From Coriobacteriia bacterium (GTDB taxonomy: Bacteria > Actinomycetota > Coriobacteriia > Anaerosomatales > JAENZW01), in assembly GCA_029858605.1 (NCBI GenBank), contig JAOUET010000008.1, forward strand, positions 1-22,405: a stretch of 22,405 bases of DNA. The letters are read 5' to 3'. Positions within the stretch are counted from its first letter, which is position 1. Each line of letters starts with the position of its first letter. The notes below the pieces were generated by a model. That model was given only the letters and a program-made list of their open reading frames with translations. It did not search any database and was not told the DNA's origin. Of the stretch, positions 5,624-13,639 are shown in pieces. Both the position numbers and the translations under genes were made by a program.

Positions 5624-8600
5624 ATGTCGAAGAACAGTCGTTCAGACAGTGAAGGTCGCCCCGCCGTTCGCTACAAGTATGCCGCGAGACCGCTTAGGAC
5701 GAAGACCAAGCGGCCGTTCTGGAAGTCCGGCTCGGCGCTGCTTGCACTCTTGGCCATCGCCGGTCTTGCTTTCGCCGCGGGGTGGAACCCTCCGACGACG
5801 ACCGTGCATTCCTTCACCGAGGCGAGCGACTACCGTGCGGATCGCGACAGCGGGTGCACCAACTCCGGCGAAGGCTGCCATGGGTCCGAATCCTCATATG
5901 CCGACTTCAACGCCTATCATCCCGACACCGAGTGCACCACGTGTCACAAGTACCAAGGTGTGGGCTGCATTCCTTGCCACGAGCCCGAGAACAACGAATG
6001 CGTGACTTGTCACGACGGCACGATGCCGAACGCGCCTGACTGCGTTCGCCTGTCGGAGCCCTATCCTCGCGGCCACTACCGCGAAACCACTCATACGGCG
6101 ATGGGCACCGATATGTCAGTCGTCGTTCGAACTGTAGGTGATGGCGAGGCGGGGCTGGAGTGTGGCGAGTGTCACGCGCGAGATATGCGCAAGGCACACA
6201 CGGGCGTTCCCGCGGTAGAAGGCAGCGAGTACGGCGACGACGTGAACTGCGGCGAGTGCCACAACGACACGCGTTGCTTCGGCCTTGAGCAAGTCTCGAG
6301 CGACTGGGAAGGGCGGCGCTGCGAGGATTGCCACAGGGAAGATTCGTCCTCGCCGATGCATTCCTCGGACATCGCGACGTCGATCGAGCCGAGCGGCACG
6401 CCGGGCTGCGGTGCTACCGGCAAAGGTTGTCACGAGATAGACGACGTGCACGGGTTGCACCCCAACTTGCCCAAGGACTGTTCGGGCTCTGCGAAGGACG
6501 ACGAGCCCGGCTGCCACGACCTCGAGGTCGAGTCCCACAAGCCGACCGCCACGGCGTGCGGCGGCGAGGGTGACGGGACGTGTCACCTCGGCTACGAGCC
6601 CGACGAACTCACGCACAAGAACGATGCGGCACTTCATTCGGCTGAGACACGCTATCCCGCGTCGGATACGTCCTTCAACGGCGTTGCCTGCGGTGACTGT
6701 CACTTCATGGAGCCCGATGGCGTCAGTCTCGTAACCGAGCACGATGTCTGGACCTCCCAGAAGACGGTCGTTGGCGACGATGGTTGCCGAAACTGCCACA
6801 ACCACCTTGCGTCTCTGGAGGCCATCGAGAACGATTGGGAGCTTCGAGACACCCGAGAATCCTGCGACGCGTGTCACGGCACCTACACGCTCGACGGGGC
6901 GCATGCCGGCGACTTGACGTCGCTTCACGTGGCCTACAACGGCAGTGACGGTTGTGCCGACACGGGTCCGGGGTGCCATCCGACTGCCGACCTGCTCTCG
7001 GTGGGGGCTCCGACGACGTCTGGTGGTGTCCATCGCGACTGTCTGCGTTGCCACGACAAGAACGCGTCGATGGGCAACGCGGCATACAATCCCGAGCACA
7101 AGACTTGCGGATCGAATAGAGGCTGCCATTCGGCTTCGGGCGCATACGATCCCGACACGGGAAGGCACTTCGGCGCAGGCAAGTCGAGGACCGACGGACG
7201 GGATGCCGCGCACCACACCGCTGGCGAGAGGCAAAGCGATGACGTGTTGGTCGATAGCGCCAGTGGGCTGAAGGTCGAATGCGACGTCTGCCACGACATG
7301 AGGTTGGGACCGGAGCACGAGCGACCCAACAGCGCGATGACAACCCCGTCGTGTTCCGGGTGTCACAATCACAGCATTGGTGTAGCGACAGTGGTGAAGG
7401 CCGACTGGCCCGGTCGATCCACCGACGGCGCGTGCGACGCATGCCACGACCAGTCCGGGATGGACTTGCCGCACACGCGTGTCGCAGACGTTCACGAGGC
7501 CACAGAGATCAGCCGTTTCGGCGAGCCGGAAGTCGGGGCGTGTGCTGAACCCGGTTGTCATTCGGCAATCGACGTGCGCGTGGTGCACAAGAACGTGGGC
7601 TGCGCCATCGAGGGATGCCACGGTACCGACGGCGACATCTTCGGCAGCCGCATCATGAGCTGCGGCGGTCCCGACGACACAGAGGGCTCGTGCCACACCT
7701 CGAGCGAGCGCCACTTCCACATGACCGAGTCGCACTTCGCGACCGAGATCAACCGCTACGGCGAGCCGGAAGAAGGATCTTGCGCAGAGCCCGGGTGCCA
7801 TCCGACCAACTACACGCGCGACCTGCACACCACGTATCGCTGCTCGACCGCGGGCTGCCATGAGGAGGGCGGGCCGACCTACAACAGCTGCGGTGGCGCC
7901 GAGGGTCAGGACAACTGCCACATCGGCTACGGCCCGGACGAGCACTTCGTCAGCCACGCTGCTGACCTCACCGGTACCGTTGAGGGTGTCCCCTATGACG
8001 TGGGCACCAACATCGGATGCCTCGGCGTCTGCCACTCGACCGACTTGGTGACCGAGCACGCGGATCAGCTGGTTGCCGGGTTGGACGGCGGAGGGGACAC
8101 CGTATGTAGCGTGTGTCACTACAACGAAGACGACCCCGGGGCCGGTGCCTTTGCCGGTCTGCCCGCGGTCACGAATGCCATTGCTGGCCACGACCGGCGC
8201 TGTGTCTCGTGCCACGCGAGCGGGTCTGCCACCGACGGGCCGGATGCTGTGGCGTCGCCGCCTGGCACCTGCGTACCCAGCGTGCCCGCTCCGGCCAGCG
8301 TCGAGCCGAACTCCACGGTCGAACCCCGGCTGGCGCAGGCGATGCCGTCCGAAGAGAGCAGCAGCGGTGCGATTGCCGACAAGAGGACACCTGGGTCTTC
8401 CGACGAGGAGACGGCCACCGACACCCCGATTCCCGACGAATCTGAGGACGCGCAGAGCGAGGAATCCTCTGCCACCGGAGGTGCGGCGGACGATTCGGCT
8501 GATGAGCCGGCCGAAGACCCGGTTGAGGAGCCGAAGGATGAGTCTCAGGAAGGCAGCGGAGAGTGTCCCGAGGACGGCAGCGGGGAGTCGGACGGCGAGG

Positions 8601-8683
8601 TGTCAGATTCGGTTTCACAGGACGGACGAACTGAGGTCTGCCTGGATTGTCACGAGTTGTGCACGGAAGAAGCAGTGGACTGA
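5624..8683 (+). CDS. Giant multiheme c-type cytochrome with 29 Cys-His heme-type motifs
   Basis: 1019-aa exported electron-transfer protein. A basic N-terminus (residues 1-34) leads into one hydrophobic segment (about 37-53, ending AFAAGW), either a signal peptide or an anchor. There are 29 'CH' motifs: 16 canonical CxxCH, one CxxxCH (CLGVCH at 799) and 12 with 4-10 residues between the cysteines. They fall into triplets: first cluster 78-130, canonical 180-237, wide 262-321, canonical 356-418, wide 444-502, canonical 553-608, wide 640-691 and 720-766, final 799-864. Interspersed histidines (HP, VVHK, DLHT) could be distal heme ligands. Residues about 880-1000 are a Ser/Glu/Asp/Pro-rich, probably disordered tail, followed by one last motif CLDCH at 1006-1010. 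The RBS is weak; the ATG at 5624 gives the best N-terminus. A role in extracellular or cell-surface electron transfer is inferred. How many motifs bind heme is unknown. Confidence 0.92.
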   Translation: MSKNSRSDSEGRPAVRYKYAARPLRTKTKRPFWKSGSALLALLAIAGLAFAAGWNPPTTTVHSFTEASDYRADRDSGCTNSGEGCHGSESSYADFNAYHPDTECTTCHKYQGVGCIPCHEPENNECVTCHDGTMPNAPDCVRLSEPYPRGHYRETTHTAMGTDMSVVVRTVGDGEAGLECGECHARDMRKAHTGVPAVEGSEYGDDVNCGECHNDTRCFGLEQVSSDWEGRRCEDCHREDSSSPMHSSDIATSIEPSGTPGCGATGKGCHEIDDVHGLHPNLPKDCSGSAKDDEPGCHDLEVESHKPTATACGGEGDGTCHLGYEPDELTHKNDAALHSAETRYPASDTSFNGVACGDCHFMEPDGVSLVTEHDVWTSQKTVVGDDGCRNCHNHLASLEAIENDWELRDTRESCDACHGTYTLDGAHAGDLTSLHVAYNGSDGCADTGPGCHPTADLLSVGAPTTSGGVHRDCLRCHDKNASMGNAAYNPEHKTCGSNRGCHSASGAYDPDTGRHFGAGKSRTDGRDAAHHTAGERQSDDVLVDSASGLKVECDVCHDMRLGPEHERPNSAMTTPSCSGCHNHSIGVATVVKADWPGRSTDGACDACHDQSGMDLPHTRVADVHEATEISRFGEPEVGACAEPGCHSAIDVRVVHKNVGCAIEGCHGTDGDIFGSRIMSCGGPDDTEGSCHTSSERHFHMTESHFATEINRYGEPEEGSCAEPGCHPTNYTRDLHTTYRCSTAGCHEEGGPTYNSCGGAEGQDNCHIGYGPDEHFVSHAADLTGTVEGVPYDVGTNIGCLGVCHSTDLVTEHADQLVAGLDGGGDTVCSVCHYNEDDPGAGAFAGLPAVTNAIAGHDRRCVSCHASGSATDGPDAVASPPGTCVPSVPAPASVEPNSTVEPRLAQAMPSEESSSGAIADKRTPGSSDEETATDTPIPDESEDAQSEESSATGGAADDSADEPAEDPVEEPKDESQEGSGECPEDGSGESDGEVSDSVSQDGRTEVCLDCHELCTEEAVD
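5855..8215 (+). repeat. Internal triplet repeats within the giant cytochrome
   Basis: Degenerate coding repeats, clearest in protein. The canonical triplets share CHN...W...C(D/E)xCH, as seen in the segments around residues 206-237, 388-418 and 577-608. The wide-spaced triplets share GC-x-GCH, then a His, then C-x-CH, then CGG-x-CH. The last two wide triplets are near-duplicates: EISRFGEPEVGACAEPGCH and EINRYGEPEEGSCAEPGCH begin them. The alternation of the two triplet types suggests a six-motif unit that was duplicated. Confidence 0.8.
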
Positions 8684-8748
8684 CCATCGGGCGATTACCG
8701 GCGGATGCGCTCGGCTTGCGGTGCGGCGCTGACCGGGGGGAGAGACGA

Positions 8749-9672
8749 ATGAGAAACGTAAGGGTTCGCACGAAGATTCTCTTGACCGTGTTGATCGTGA
8801 ACCTGCTGGGCGCAGTAGCGATTGTCGTGTACCTCCACCAGTCGTACTCGTCTGGACTGGACCTGAGCGCAGAGGGGGCTCAAAGCGAGGCACTCGGCGC
8901 CTGGGAGCAGCTGGGCGGTCCGGACTTGACGCTAGGACCGGTGAGCGACCCGGCGGAGGTGGAGACGGTACTCGCCAACATGAAAGAGGTAACGGGTGCC
9001 GACTACGGATACCTTCTCGACAAAGGCGCGCTGGAGCCGGAAGCGTACTCGGAGATGCGCGAGAACGCCGGTCTTCCAAACAACTGGGATGAGCGAGAAG
9101 CGTACGCTCTAGTCGCGTCAACCGACGAAGCCGCTGAAGAGCACATGCTCTTCTCGGTCGATCCGGGCTCCGTGCCCGAGGTGGGGAAGATCGTCGGAAT
9201 CGAGAACGGTGCTTGCTCGAAGATGTGTCATGAGAGCATGACCGGGGAGGGTGACTACTGGGCGGTGAAGTGGAGCACCGACTCTGCAAGCCGCGCCCAC
9301 GCCGTCGTCCCCGTCGTCGACGGGATGGGCGACCCGATCGGCGTCGTCTATGCCATCGAGGACATCTCGGCGCGAGCGGATGCTGCTCGCACCTCGCTGC
9401 TTCGCACTCTGGTGGTGATCGGCGTCACGCTGATCGTCGCGACCCTCATCATTGGCGGACTGATCGACGTACTCGTGTTCCGCCGACTGGAGAGAGCTAC
9501 TGCGAGCATCCAAGATCTTTCGGTGCGATTCGCGGGCGGAGACTTCGACGTTCACTTCGAGCCCGACGGTACCGGTGACGAGATTGGCCAGTTCGAGCAG
9601 TTCTTCGCCGACTTGATGAGTACGATTTCCGTCACTCTCAAGTCACTGAGTTCGGCGAAGAAGAACGACTAG
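8749..9672 (+). CDS. Membrane HAMP-domain protein with a single CxxxCH heme-type motif
   Basis: 307-aa protein with the layout of a bacterial sensor cut short after HAMP. It has a first membrane helix (about 9-29), an extracytoplasmic domain (about 30-215), a second helix (about 219-243), and a HAMP-like region (about 243-295: RRLERATASIQDLSVRFAGG, then GDEIGQFEQFFADLM). The extracytoplasmic part contains ACSKMCHES, i.e. CxxxCH at 156-161, likely a covalently held heme. The following AHAVVPVVDGMGDPIGVVYAIEDIS resembles the end of a periplasmic PAS/dCACHE-like sensor fold. No histidine kinase, GGDEF or chemotaxis output follows; the frame stops normally at 9672. ATG at 8749 has GGGGGAGA upstream. 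It lies 65 bp behind the giant cytochrome, on the same strand, so a partner role (anchor, relay or redox sensor) is plausible but unproven. Confidence 0.82.
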   Translation: MRNVRVRTKILLTVLIVNLLGAVAIVVYLHQSYSSGLDLSAEGAQSEALGAWEQLGGPDLTLGPVSDPAEVETVLANMKEVTGADYGYLLDKGALEPEAYSEMRENAGLPNNWDEREAYALVASTDEAAEEHMLFSVDPGSVPEVGKIVGIENGACSKMCHESMTGEGDYWAVKWSTDSASRAHAVVPVVDGMGDPIGVVYAIEDISARADAARTSLLRTLVVIGVTLIVATLIIGGLIDVLVFRRLERATASIQDLSVRFAGGDFDVHFEPDGTGDEIGQFEQFFADLMSTISVTLKSLSSAKKND

Positions 9673-9741
9673 GCTTCGCAACGAGTCTCTCCCGTGAGTA
9701 CGCGGCACCGCAACATCGCCAGCACACGCACTGCGAGAAGA

Positions 9742-9774
9742 TCAGGCCCCGGCAATCGAGGCGCCGGGGCCTGA
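9742..9774. terminator. Bidirectional hairpin between convergent genes
   Basis: TCAGGCCCCGGC / GCCGGGGCCTGA form a perfect 12-bp stem around a 9-nt loop. It lies between the convergent HAMP-protein gene and PASTA gene, 70 nt after one stop and 12 nt from the other. A proper T tract is lacking on both strands, so efficiency is uncertain, but the position and strength fit a shared terminator. Confidence 0.7.
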
Positions 9775-9785
9775 CTGCGCCTCGA

Positions 9786-10499
9786 TCAGTCCGGCTGCGG
9801 GTACGGGTAGCCGCCCTGGGGCGCCCCCGTAGAGACCCAGATGTTCACCATGGTGCCGTAGTCTTCGAAAGCATCCGGTTCGGGCTTCTGGTAGTACACG
9901 CGCCCCTTTGCCACTCCAGCAGTGCTCGGCCCGTATTGAACCTTCATGCGATACCCCCCTGACCGCAAGGTCGACTTCGCTTGCGATTCGGTCATGTTGA
10001 GCACGAAGGGCACTTGCGGTCCGGAAAGGGGTGGCGACACATCGTGCGGCACGTAGTCGACCGCCTGGTCCGTCGCCTCACGGCTGGAAGGAAACTCGAG
10101 GCCCGTATCGACATCTCCGTAGCCGAAGCCCCCCGGTCCTTCTCTACCCGGGAGCACGGCGACAACGAGGTCTATTGCCGAACCCCTGAGGACGCGGTTT
10201 CCCGCATCGGGATCTTGGTCGGCGACCTTGCCGTCTTCCTCTTCGACCGCGGCCGTCGTTGTGGTGACCTCTCCAACCGCGAAGCCCGCAGCTTCGATGG
10301 TGTCGCGTGCCTTGTATTCCTCCAGCCCCACGACATCCGGAACCGTCGTCAGGCGCGAGAGGAACCACCAGATGATGAAGGCGATGATTGCGACGAGGAA
10401 GATGAAAGCGAGAATCCGACGCGTGCGCTCGTCCGACTGCTCTTCTTCAGTCTCGTCGAGAACAAGGTCTAGGTTCTCGGGTGCGTCTGCAACCGACAT
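9786..10499 (-). CDS. Single-pass membrane protein with two PASTA domains
   Basis: 237-aa protein. An acidic cytoplasmic N-terminus (residues 1-28) is followed by one hydrophobic helix (29-47, ILAFIFLVAIIAFIIWWFL). Outside the membrane there are two PASTA-like domains: VPDVVGLEEYKARDTIEAAG from residue 53, and PQVPFVLNMTESQAKSTLR in the C-terminal third, each with the alternating beta pattern ending in a VNIWVST-type strand. The tail is Gly/Tyr/Pro-rich. PASTA domains normally sense muropeptides or bind cell wall on Ser/Thr kinases and PBPs, but no kinase or transpeptidase domain is attached here. ATG at 10499 has GGGGAGG 5-6 nt upstream; the longer in-frame extension lacks such a site and is not family-like. 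It is divergent from tadA. A cell-envelope role is likely; the partner is unknown. Confidence 0.85.
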   Translation of the reverse strand: MSVADAPENLDLVLDETEEEQSDERTRRILAFIFLVAIIAFIIWWFLSRLTTVPDVVGLEEYKARDTIEAAGFAVGEVTTTTAAVEEEDGKVADQDPDAGNRVLRGSAIDLVVAVLPGREGPGGFGYGDVDTGLEFPSSREATDQAVDYVPHDVSPPLSGPQVPFVLNMTESQAKSTLRSGGYRMKVQYGPSTAGVAKGRVYYQKPEPDAFEDYGTMVNIWVSTGAPQGGYPYPQPD

Positions 10500-10681
10500 G
10501 CGATCCTCCCCATCGCGCCCCACCCAGGTGTCCGGGCGCGAACCACCTTCGGTGTCAATAATCGCACACAAGTGGACTCCTCGGCAGACGTTGTGGGACA
10601 CATGTCGACAATCCAGAGGCGGTTCTTCGGCGCTCTGATGCTAGAATCCAGCCAGGTGACCCCGTCTGCCGGGAGCTTCTC

Positions 10682-11137
10682 GTGGAGGCCGACACTACCT
10701 ACATGGCAATGGCGCTCGAGGAGGCCTATCTTGCCGAGGAGTCGGGCGAGGTGCCGATCGGTGCCGTTGTCGTATGCGAAGGCGCAGTGGTGGCTCGCGG
10801 CCACAATCGCCGAGAGATCGACAACGACCCCGCCGGCCACGCGGAGTTCATCGCGATTCGCGAGGCAGCGAAGCGCCTCGGCAGGTGGCGCCTTTCGGAC
10901 TGCACCGTCTACGTGACGCTCGAACCGTGCCCGATGTGCGCCGGTCTGATGCACCAGGCACGCATTTCCCGCTGTGTCTACGGCGCGTCGGATCCCAAAG
11001 CCGGAGCGCTAGGCACTCTCTACGACCTTTCGAACGACGAGCGGCTCAACCACAGCTTCGCGGTCACCGCCGGCGTCTGCGCCGAAGAGAGCGGGGCTGC
11101 ACTCACGAAGTTCTTCAGCCGACTCAGGAAGGGGTAG
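10682..11137 (+). CDS. tadA: tRNA-specific adenosine deaminase
   Basis: 151-aa zinc deaminase that converts A34 to inosine in tRNA-Arg(ACG), letting one tRNA read CGU/CGC/CGA. The catalytic signature is complete: H53-A-E55 (the Zn ligand and the proton-shuttling Glu) and PCPMC with C83 and C86 as the other Zn ligands, close to E. coli TadA H57/E59/C87/C90. VPIGAVVV and GHNRRE near the N-terminus and YGASDPKAGALGTLYDL are typical of TadA, not of free-nucleoside deaminases. The start is GTG at 10682 with GGGAG about 7 nt upstream. Its target tRNA is encoded in the same window at 1356. The stop is only 3 bp from the start of the DUF2207 gene, so they form a transcription unit, probably without functional linkage. 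Confidence 0.95.
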   Translation: MEADTTYMAMALEEAYLAEESGEVPIGAVVVCEGAVVARGHNRREIDNDPAGHAEFIAIREAAKRLGRWRLSDCTVYVTLEPCPMCAGLMHQARISRCVYGASDPKAGALGTLYDLSNDERLNHSFAVTAGVCAEESGAALTKFFSRLRKG

Positions 11138-11140
11138 GTC

Positions 11141-13006
11141 ATGCGACGGACGGCACTGCGCCTCGCTGTGGCGACACTAGCTATGCTGGCGCTGGCGTGC
11201 GCTCTCGCGACGCCTGCGTTCGCGAAGGACTACACGATGGGGCCGGTGGACATCGAGGCAGTCGTTGGCCCCGACGGTTCCGTACTCGTGACCGAGAGGC
11301 GGACCTTCGACTTCGACGGCGATTTCACGTTCGTCTCCTGGAAACTCAACAAGACCGGGGCCAAAGCGATCGAGATCCTGGGAGTGGACGGTCCGGACGG
11401 TCCGCTCAAGCCCACGAACTCGCCGACGGCTGCCGATGATCGTCCGCCCAACACCTACCTCGTCTCCGACCTTGCCGGCGCGGTCGAAGCTCGAGCGTTC
11501 TTCCGCTACGGGGACGAGAGCGTCCCGCTGACCCTTCGCTATCGAGTCCTCGGTGCGGCAACGCGATGGGAGGACACGGGGGAGCTGTACTGGCAGTTCA
11601 TCGGCGACGAGTCTGAGAAGGGTGTCAGCGACGTGCGCATGACGGTGGTGCTGCCGAACCCCGGACAGGTGGTCGAGCCCGGCAGCGACGTTCGTGCATG
11701 GATACACGGGCCACTGACGGGCAGCTTCGACGTGCTCGAGGACGGGACGATAGAAGCCGAGCTGGACGAGCTTGATCCGTACACCTTCGTGGAAGTACGA
11801 GCGCTGTTCCCGGAGCAGTGGCTTTCGAATGCCCAGACCACCCAGGGGCAGGTCGTGGAAGATGTGCTGGCTGAAGAGGGACGTCTGGCCGATGAGGCCA
11901 ACCGGCTGCGCCGTCGGGCGCAAAGCCAGAGAAACCTGGGACTGTTCGGCTCACCGGCGCTCTCTCTGGGCGTGCTCGCGCTCGCCGTGGTGCTCTTCCT
12001 TCGGCATGGCAAGGAACACCGAACGCAGTTCCAGGGCGAGTACTACCGGGAGTTGCCTGCCGAGATGCCGCCGGCACTTGTTGGTGCGCTGTGGCGGATG
12101 GGCAACGTTGAGGACTCCGACGTCGCAGCCACGCTGATGAACCTCGCCAACAACGGCATCGTCAGCATGCAACCGGTGTCGGTCACACAGCAAGGCGGGT
12201 TCCTGAATCTGGGCACCAAGGACGTCCAGACGTACGAACTGCGGCTCGATCGCAGCAAGCTCTCTGAGGCCGATCCCATCGAGAGAGAACTCGCCGAAAC
12301 GCTGTTCGACAGGGTCGGATCGCGCACGGACGTCTTCACGATCGATGAGCTGAAGACCTACGCGAAGATGAGTGCCGAATCCTTCGCGAAGTCCATGAAG
12401 AACTGGAAGTCGTCGGTAAAGGCGGAAGCGAAACGGCGCGGTTTCTTCGAAGGTAGCGGGAGTGCGACGCAAGCCGGGCTGTTCGTGGCGGCCACCATCG
12501 TCTTCGCCGCCGGGATCTACGGCACGATCTTGTCCGGCAATGCGATACCCGTGGTGCTCGGGATACCCGTTGCAGTCGTCGTCGGCGTGCTCGCATTCTT
12601 CTCTTCGAGGCGCTCGAGAGAAGCCAACGAACTTCACGCGAAGTACGAGGGCGTGCGCAACTACATTCGTGATTTCAGCCGTCTAGACGAAGCTCCGCCA
12701 CAGCATGTGAAGCTGTGGGAACACTTCCTGGTGCTGGCCGTGGTCTTTGGAATCGCCAAGGAAGTCATAGAGCAGATGAGGGTACGCATACCGGACGTCG
12801 TGAACGACCCGCATTTCCAGACGACGTACTGGTGGGTGTACTCTTCCGGCTCCTACCAAGACTCGCCCGTGGGCGCCCTTCAGAGCGGCTTCACATCGGC
12901 GGCATCGATCGCGTCCAGCCAGATGTCTTCGTCTTCCGGCGGGGGTGGAGGCTTCAGCGGCGGTGGGGGCGGCGGGGGCGGTGGAGGTGGCGTAAGCGCC
13001 GGATGA
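11141..13006 (+). CDS. DUF2207 family membrane protein
   Basis: 621-aa protein of the DUF2207 family, common in actinobacteria and without an established function. A cleavable signal peptide (1-28, ending TPAFA) precedes an extracytoplasmic beta-rich domain (about 30-235), which begins with the family-typical YTMGPVDIEAVVGPDGSVLVTE. A coiled, charged stretch follows (about 240-265). Membrane helices are at about 270-290, then, after a cytoplasmic segment with a winged-helix-like region (about 305-440), at about 446-465 and 468-488. A last soluble part (about 490-590) ends in an extreme Gly/Ser-rich tail, which is characteristic of DUF2207 proteins. ATG at 11141 follows GGGGTAGG and is 3 bp after the tadA stop. 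A short GC palindrome surrounds the TGA stop. Confidence 0.88.
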   Translation: MRRTALRLAVATLAMLALACALATPAFAKDYTMGPVDIEAVVGPDGSVLVTERRTFDFDGDFTFVSWKLNKTGAKAIEILGVDGPDGPLKPTNSPTAADDRPPNTYLVSDLAGAVEARAFFRYGDESVPLTLRYRVLGAATRWEDTGELYWQFIGDESEKGVSDVRMTVVLPNPGQVVEPGSDVRAWIHGPLTGSFDVLEDGTIEAELDELDPYTFVEVRALFPEQWLSNAQTTQGQVVEDVLAEEGRLADEANRLRRRAQSQRNLGLFGSPALSLGVLALAVVLFLRHGKEHRTQFQGEYYRELPAEMPPALVGALWRMGNVEDSDVAATLMNLANNGIVSMQPVSVTQQGGFLNLGTKDVQTYELRLDRSKLSEADPIERELAETLFDRVGSRTDVFTIDELKTYAKMSAESFAKSMKNWKSSVKAEAKRRGFFEGSGSATQAGLFVAATIVFAAGIYGTILSGNAIPVVLGIPVAVVVGVLAFFSSRRSREANELHAKYEGVRNYIRDFSRLDEAPPQHVKLWEHFLVLAVVFGIAKEVIEQMRVRIPDVVNDPHFQTTYWWVYSSGSYQDSPVGALQSGFTSAASIASSQMSSSSGGGGGFSGGGGGGGGGGGVSAG

Positions 13007-13165
13007 TCCGGCACGCACGGCACGAATACAAGGCGGAGGTCGGGGGGCCTTTTCGCACCATATGCCTGTTTCCACTATTCTTTTTCGAGACACTTGCCGA
13101 AAACACCACCAGCACGTGCGTCCAGTAATCGCACGCGGTCGCGCGCGCTCGAGGAGGCGTCGACG

Positions 13166-13639
13166 ATGAGGTTCCCAAGAGCACTCGCAATCTTCGGCAC
13201 CGCGTTCGGGGCCTGGTCCCTTGCGGTGGCGCCTTCGCCTGCGTTTGCGCTGGACGGCTCTGTTGTCGTGCCCGATTGGCTGTCAATCGCGGCGGGGGGT
13301 CTCGGTCTCGTGATCTCGGCGCTGCTCTTGGCGGAGGGACTCTTCCTGAGGAAGGTGGCCGAGGGGTCGATGGTAGCGGTGAACATCGGCTACATGATGA
13401 GTGCGGTCGCGTGCTTCGCCGTTGCGATGATCTTGCGTTGGGTAGGCATGTTCTCCGACGACGCGGTGCTCGCGGAGCAGACCGCGTTCGCTGCGGAGCT
13501 GTTGGTGACGACGGGCATGGCTCTGCTCGCGGTGTACTTCTACCGCGTTCGCTCGACGATCACAGGCTACCTTCGTGCGTTGTCGGACATGGAAACCGGC
13601 ACAACTGGCGGAGACAGCCCGGAAGAGAGCGATGGCTAA
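13166..13639 (+). CDS. Hypothetical membrane protein (157 aa)
   Basis: No family recognised. The N-terminus looks like a signal peptide (MRFPRALAIFGTAFGAWS, then PSPAFA before LDGS). Three further hydrophobic helices lie at about 40-62, 75-97 and 110-132, ending in a soluble tail (RVRSTITGYLRALSDMETG). No Cys pair, heme motif or metal site is visible. ATG at 13166 is preceded by GAGGAGG with 8 nt spacing, a better context than upstream in-frame starts. The stop overlaps the next gene by 8 bp, and a thioredoxin-like lipoprotein plus a multiheme cytochrome follow. The cluster suggests a membrane component of a redox or cytochrome-related module, which is inference from position only. Confidence 0.75.
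   Translation: MRFPRALAIFGTAFGAWSLAVAPSPAFALDGSVVVPDWLSIAAGGLGLVISALLLAEGLFLRKVAEGSMVAVNIGYMMSAVACFAVAMILRWVGMFSDDAVLAEQTAFAAELLVTTGMALLAVYFYRVRSTITGYLRALSDMETGTTGGDSPEESDG

Noticed and set aside
6116..8215. A 699-codon open frame on the minus strand opposite the giant cytochrome
   Set aside because: It is the mirror of a GC-rich gene with repeated TGC/CAC codons; its translation (Val/Ala/Arg-rich, no domain) resembles no protein, while the plus strand has 29 heme-type motifs.
10553..10558. Perfect TTGACA on the minus strand upstream of the PASTA gene as a promoter
   Set aside because: No acceptable -10 hexamer lies 15-19 bp downstream; only GC-rich sequence is found there.
12928..13003. 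GGN-rich tract at the end of the DUF2207 gene as a DNA repeat or slippage array
   Set aside because: It encodes the Gly-rich tail typical of DUF2207 proteins and stays in frame, so no separate repeat element is needed.
12998..13012. GCCGGAT-G-ATCCGGC palindrome across the DUF2207 stop as a terminator
   Set aside because: A one-base loop cannot form a normal hairpin without losing pairs, and no T tract follows; probably chance in GC-rich DNA.
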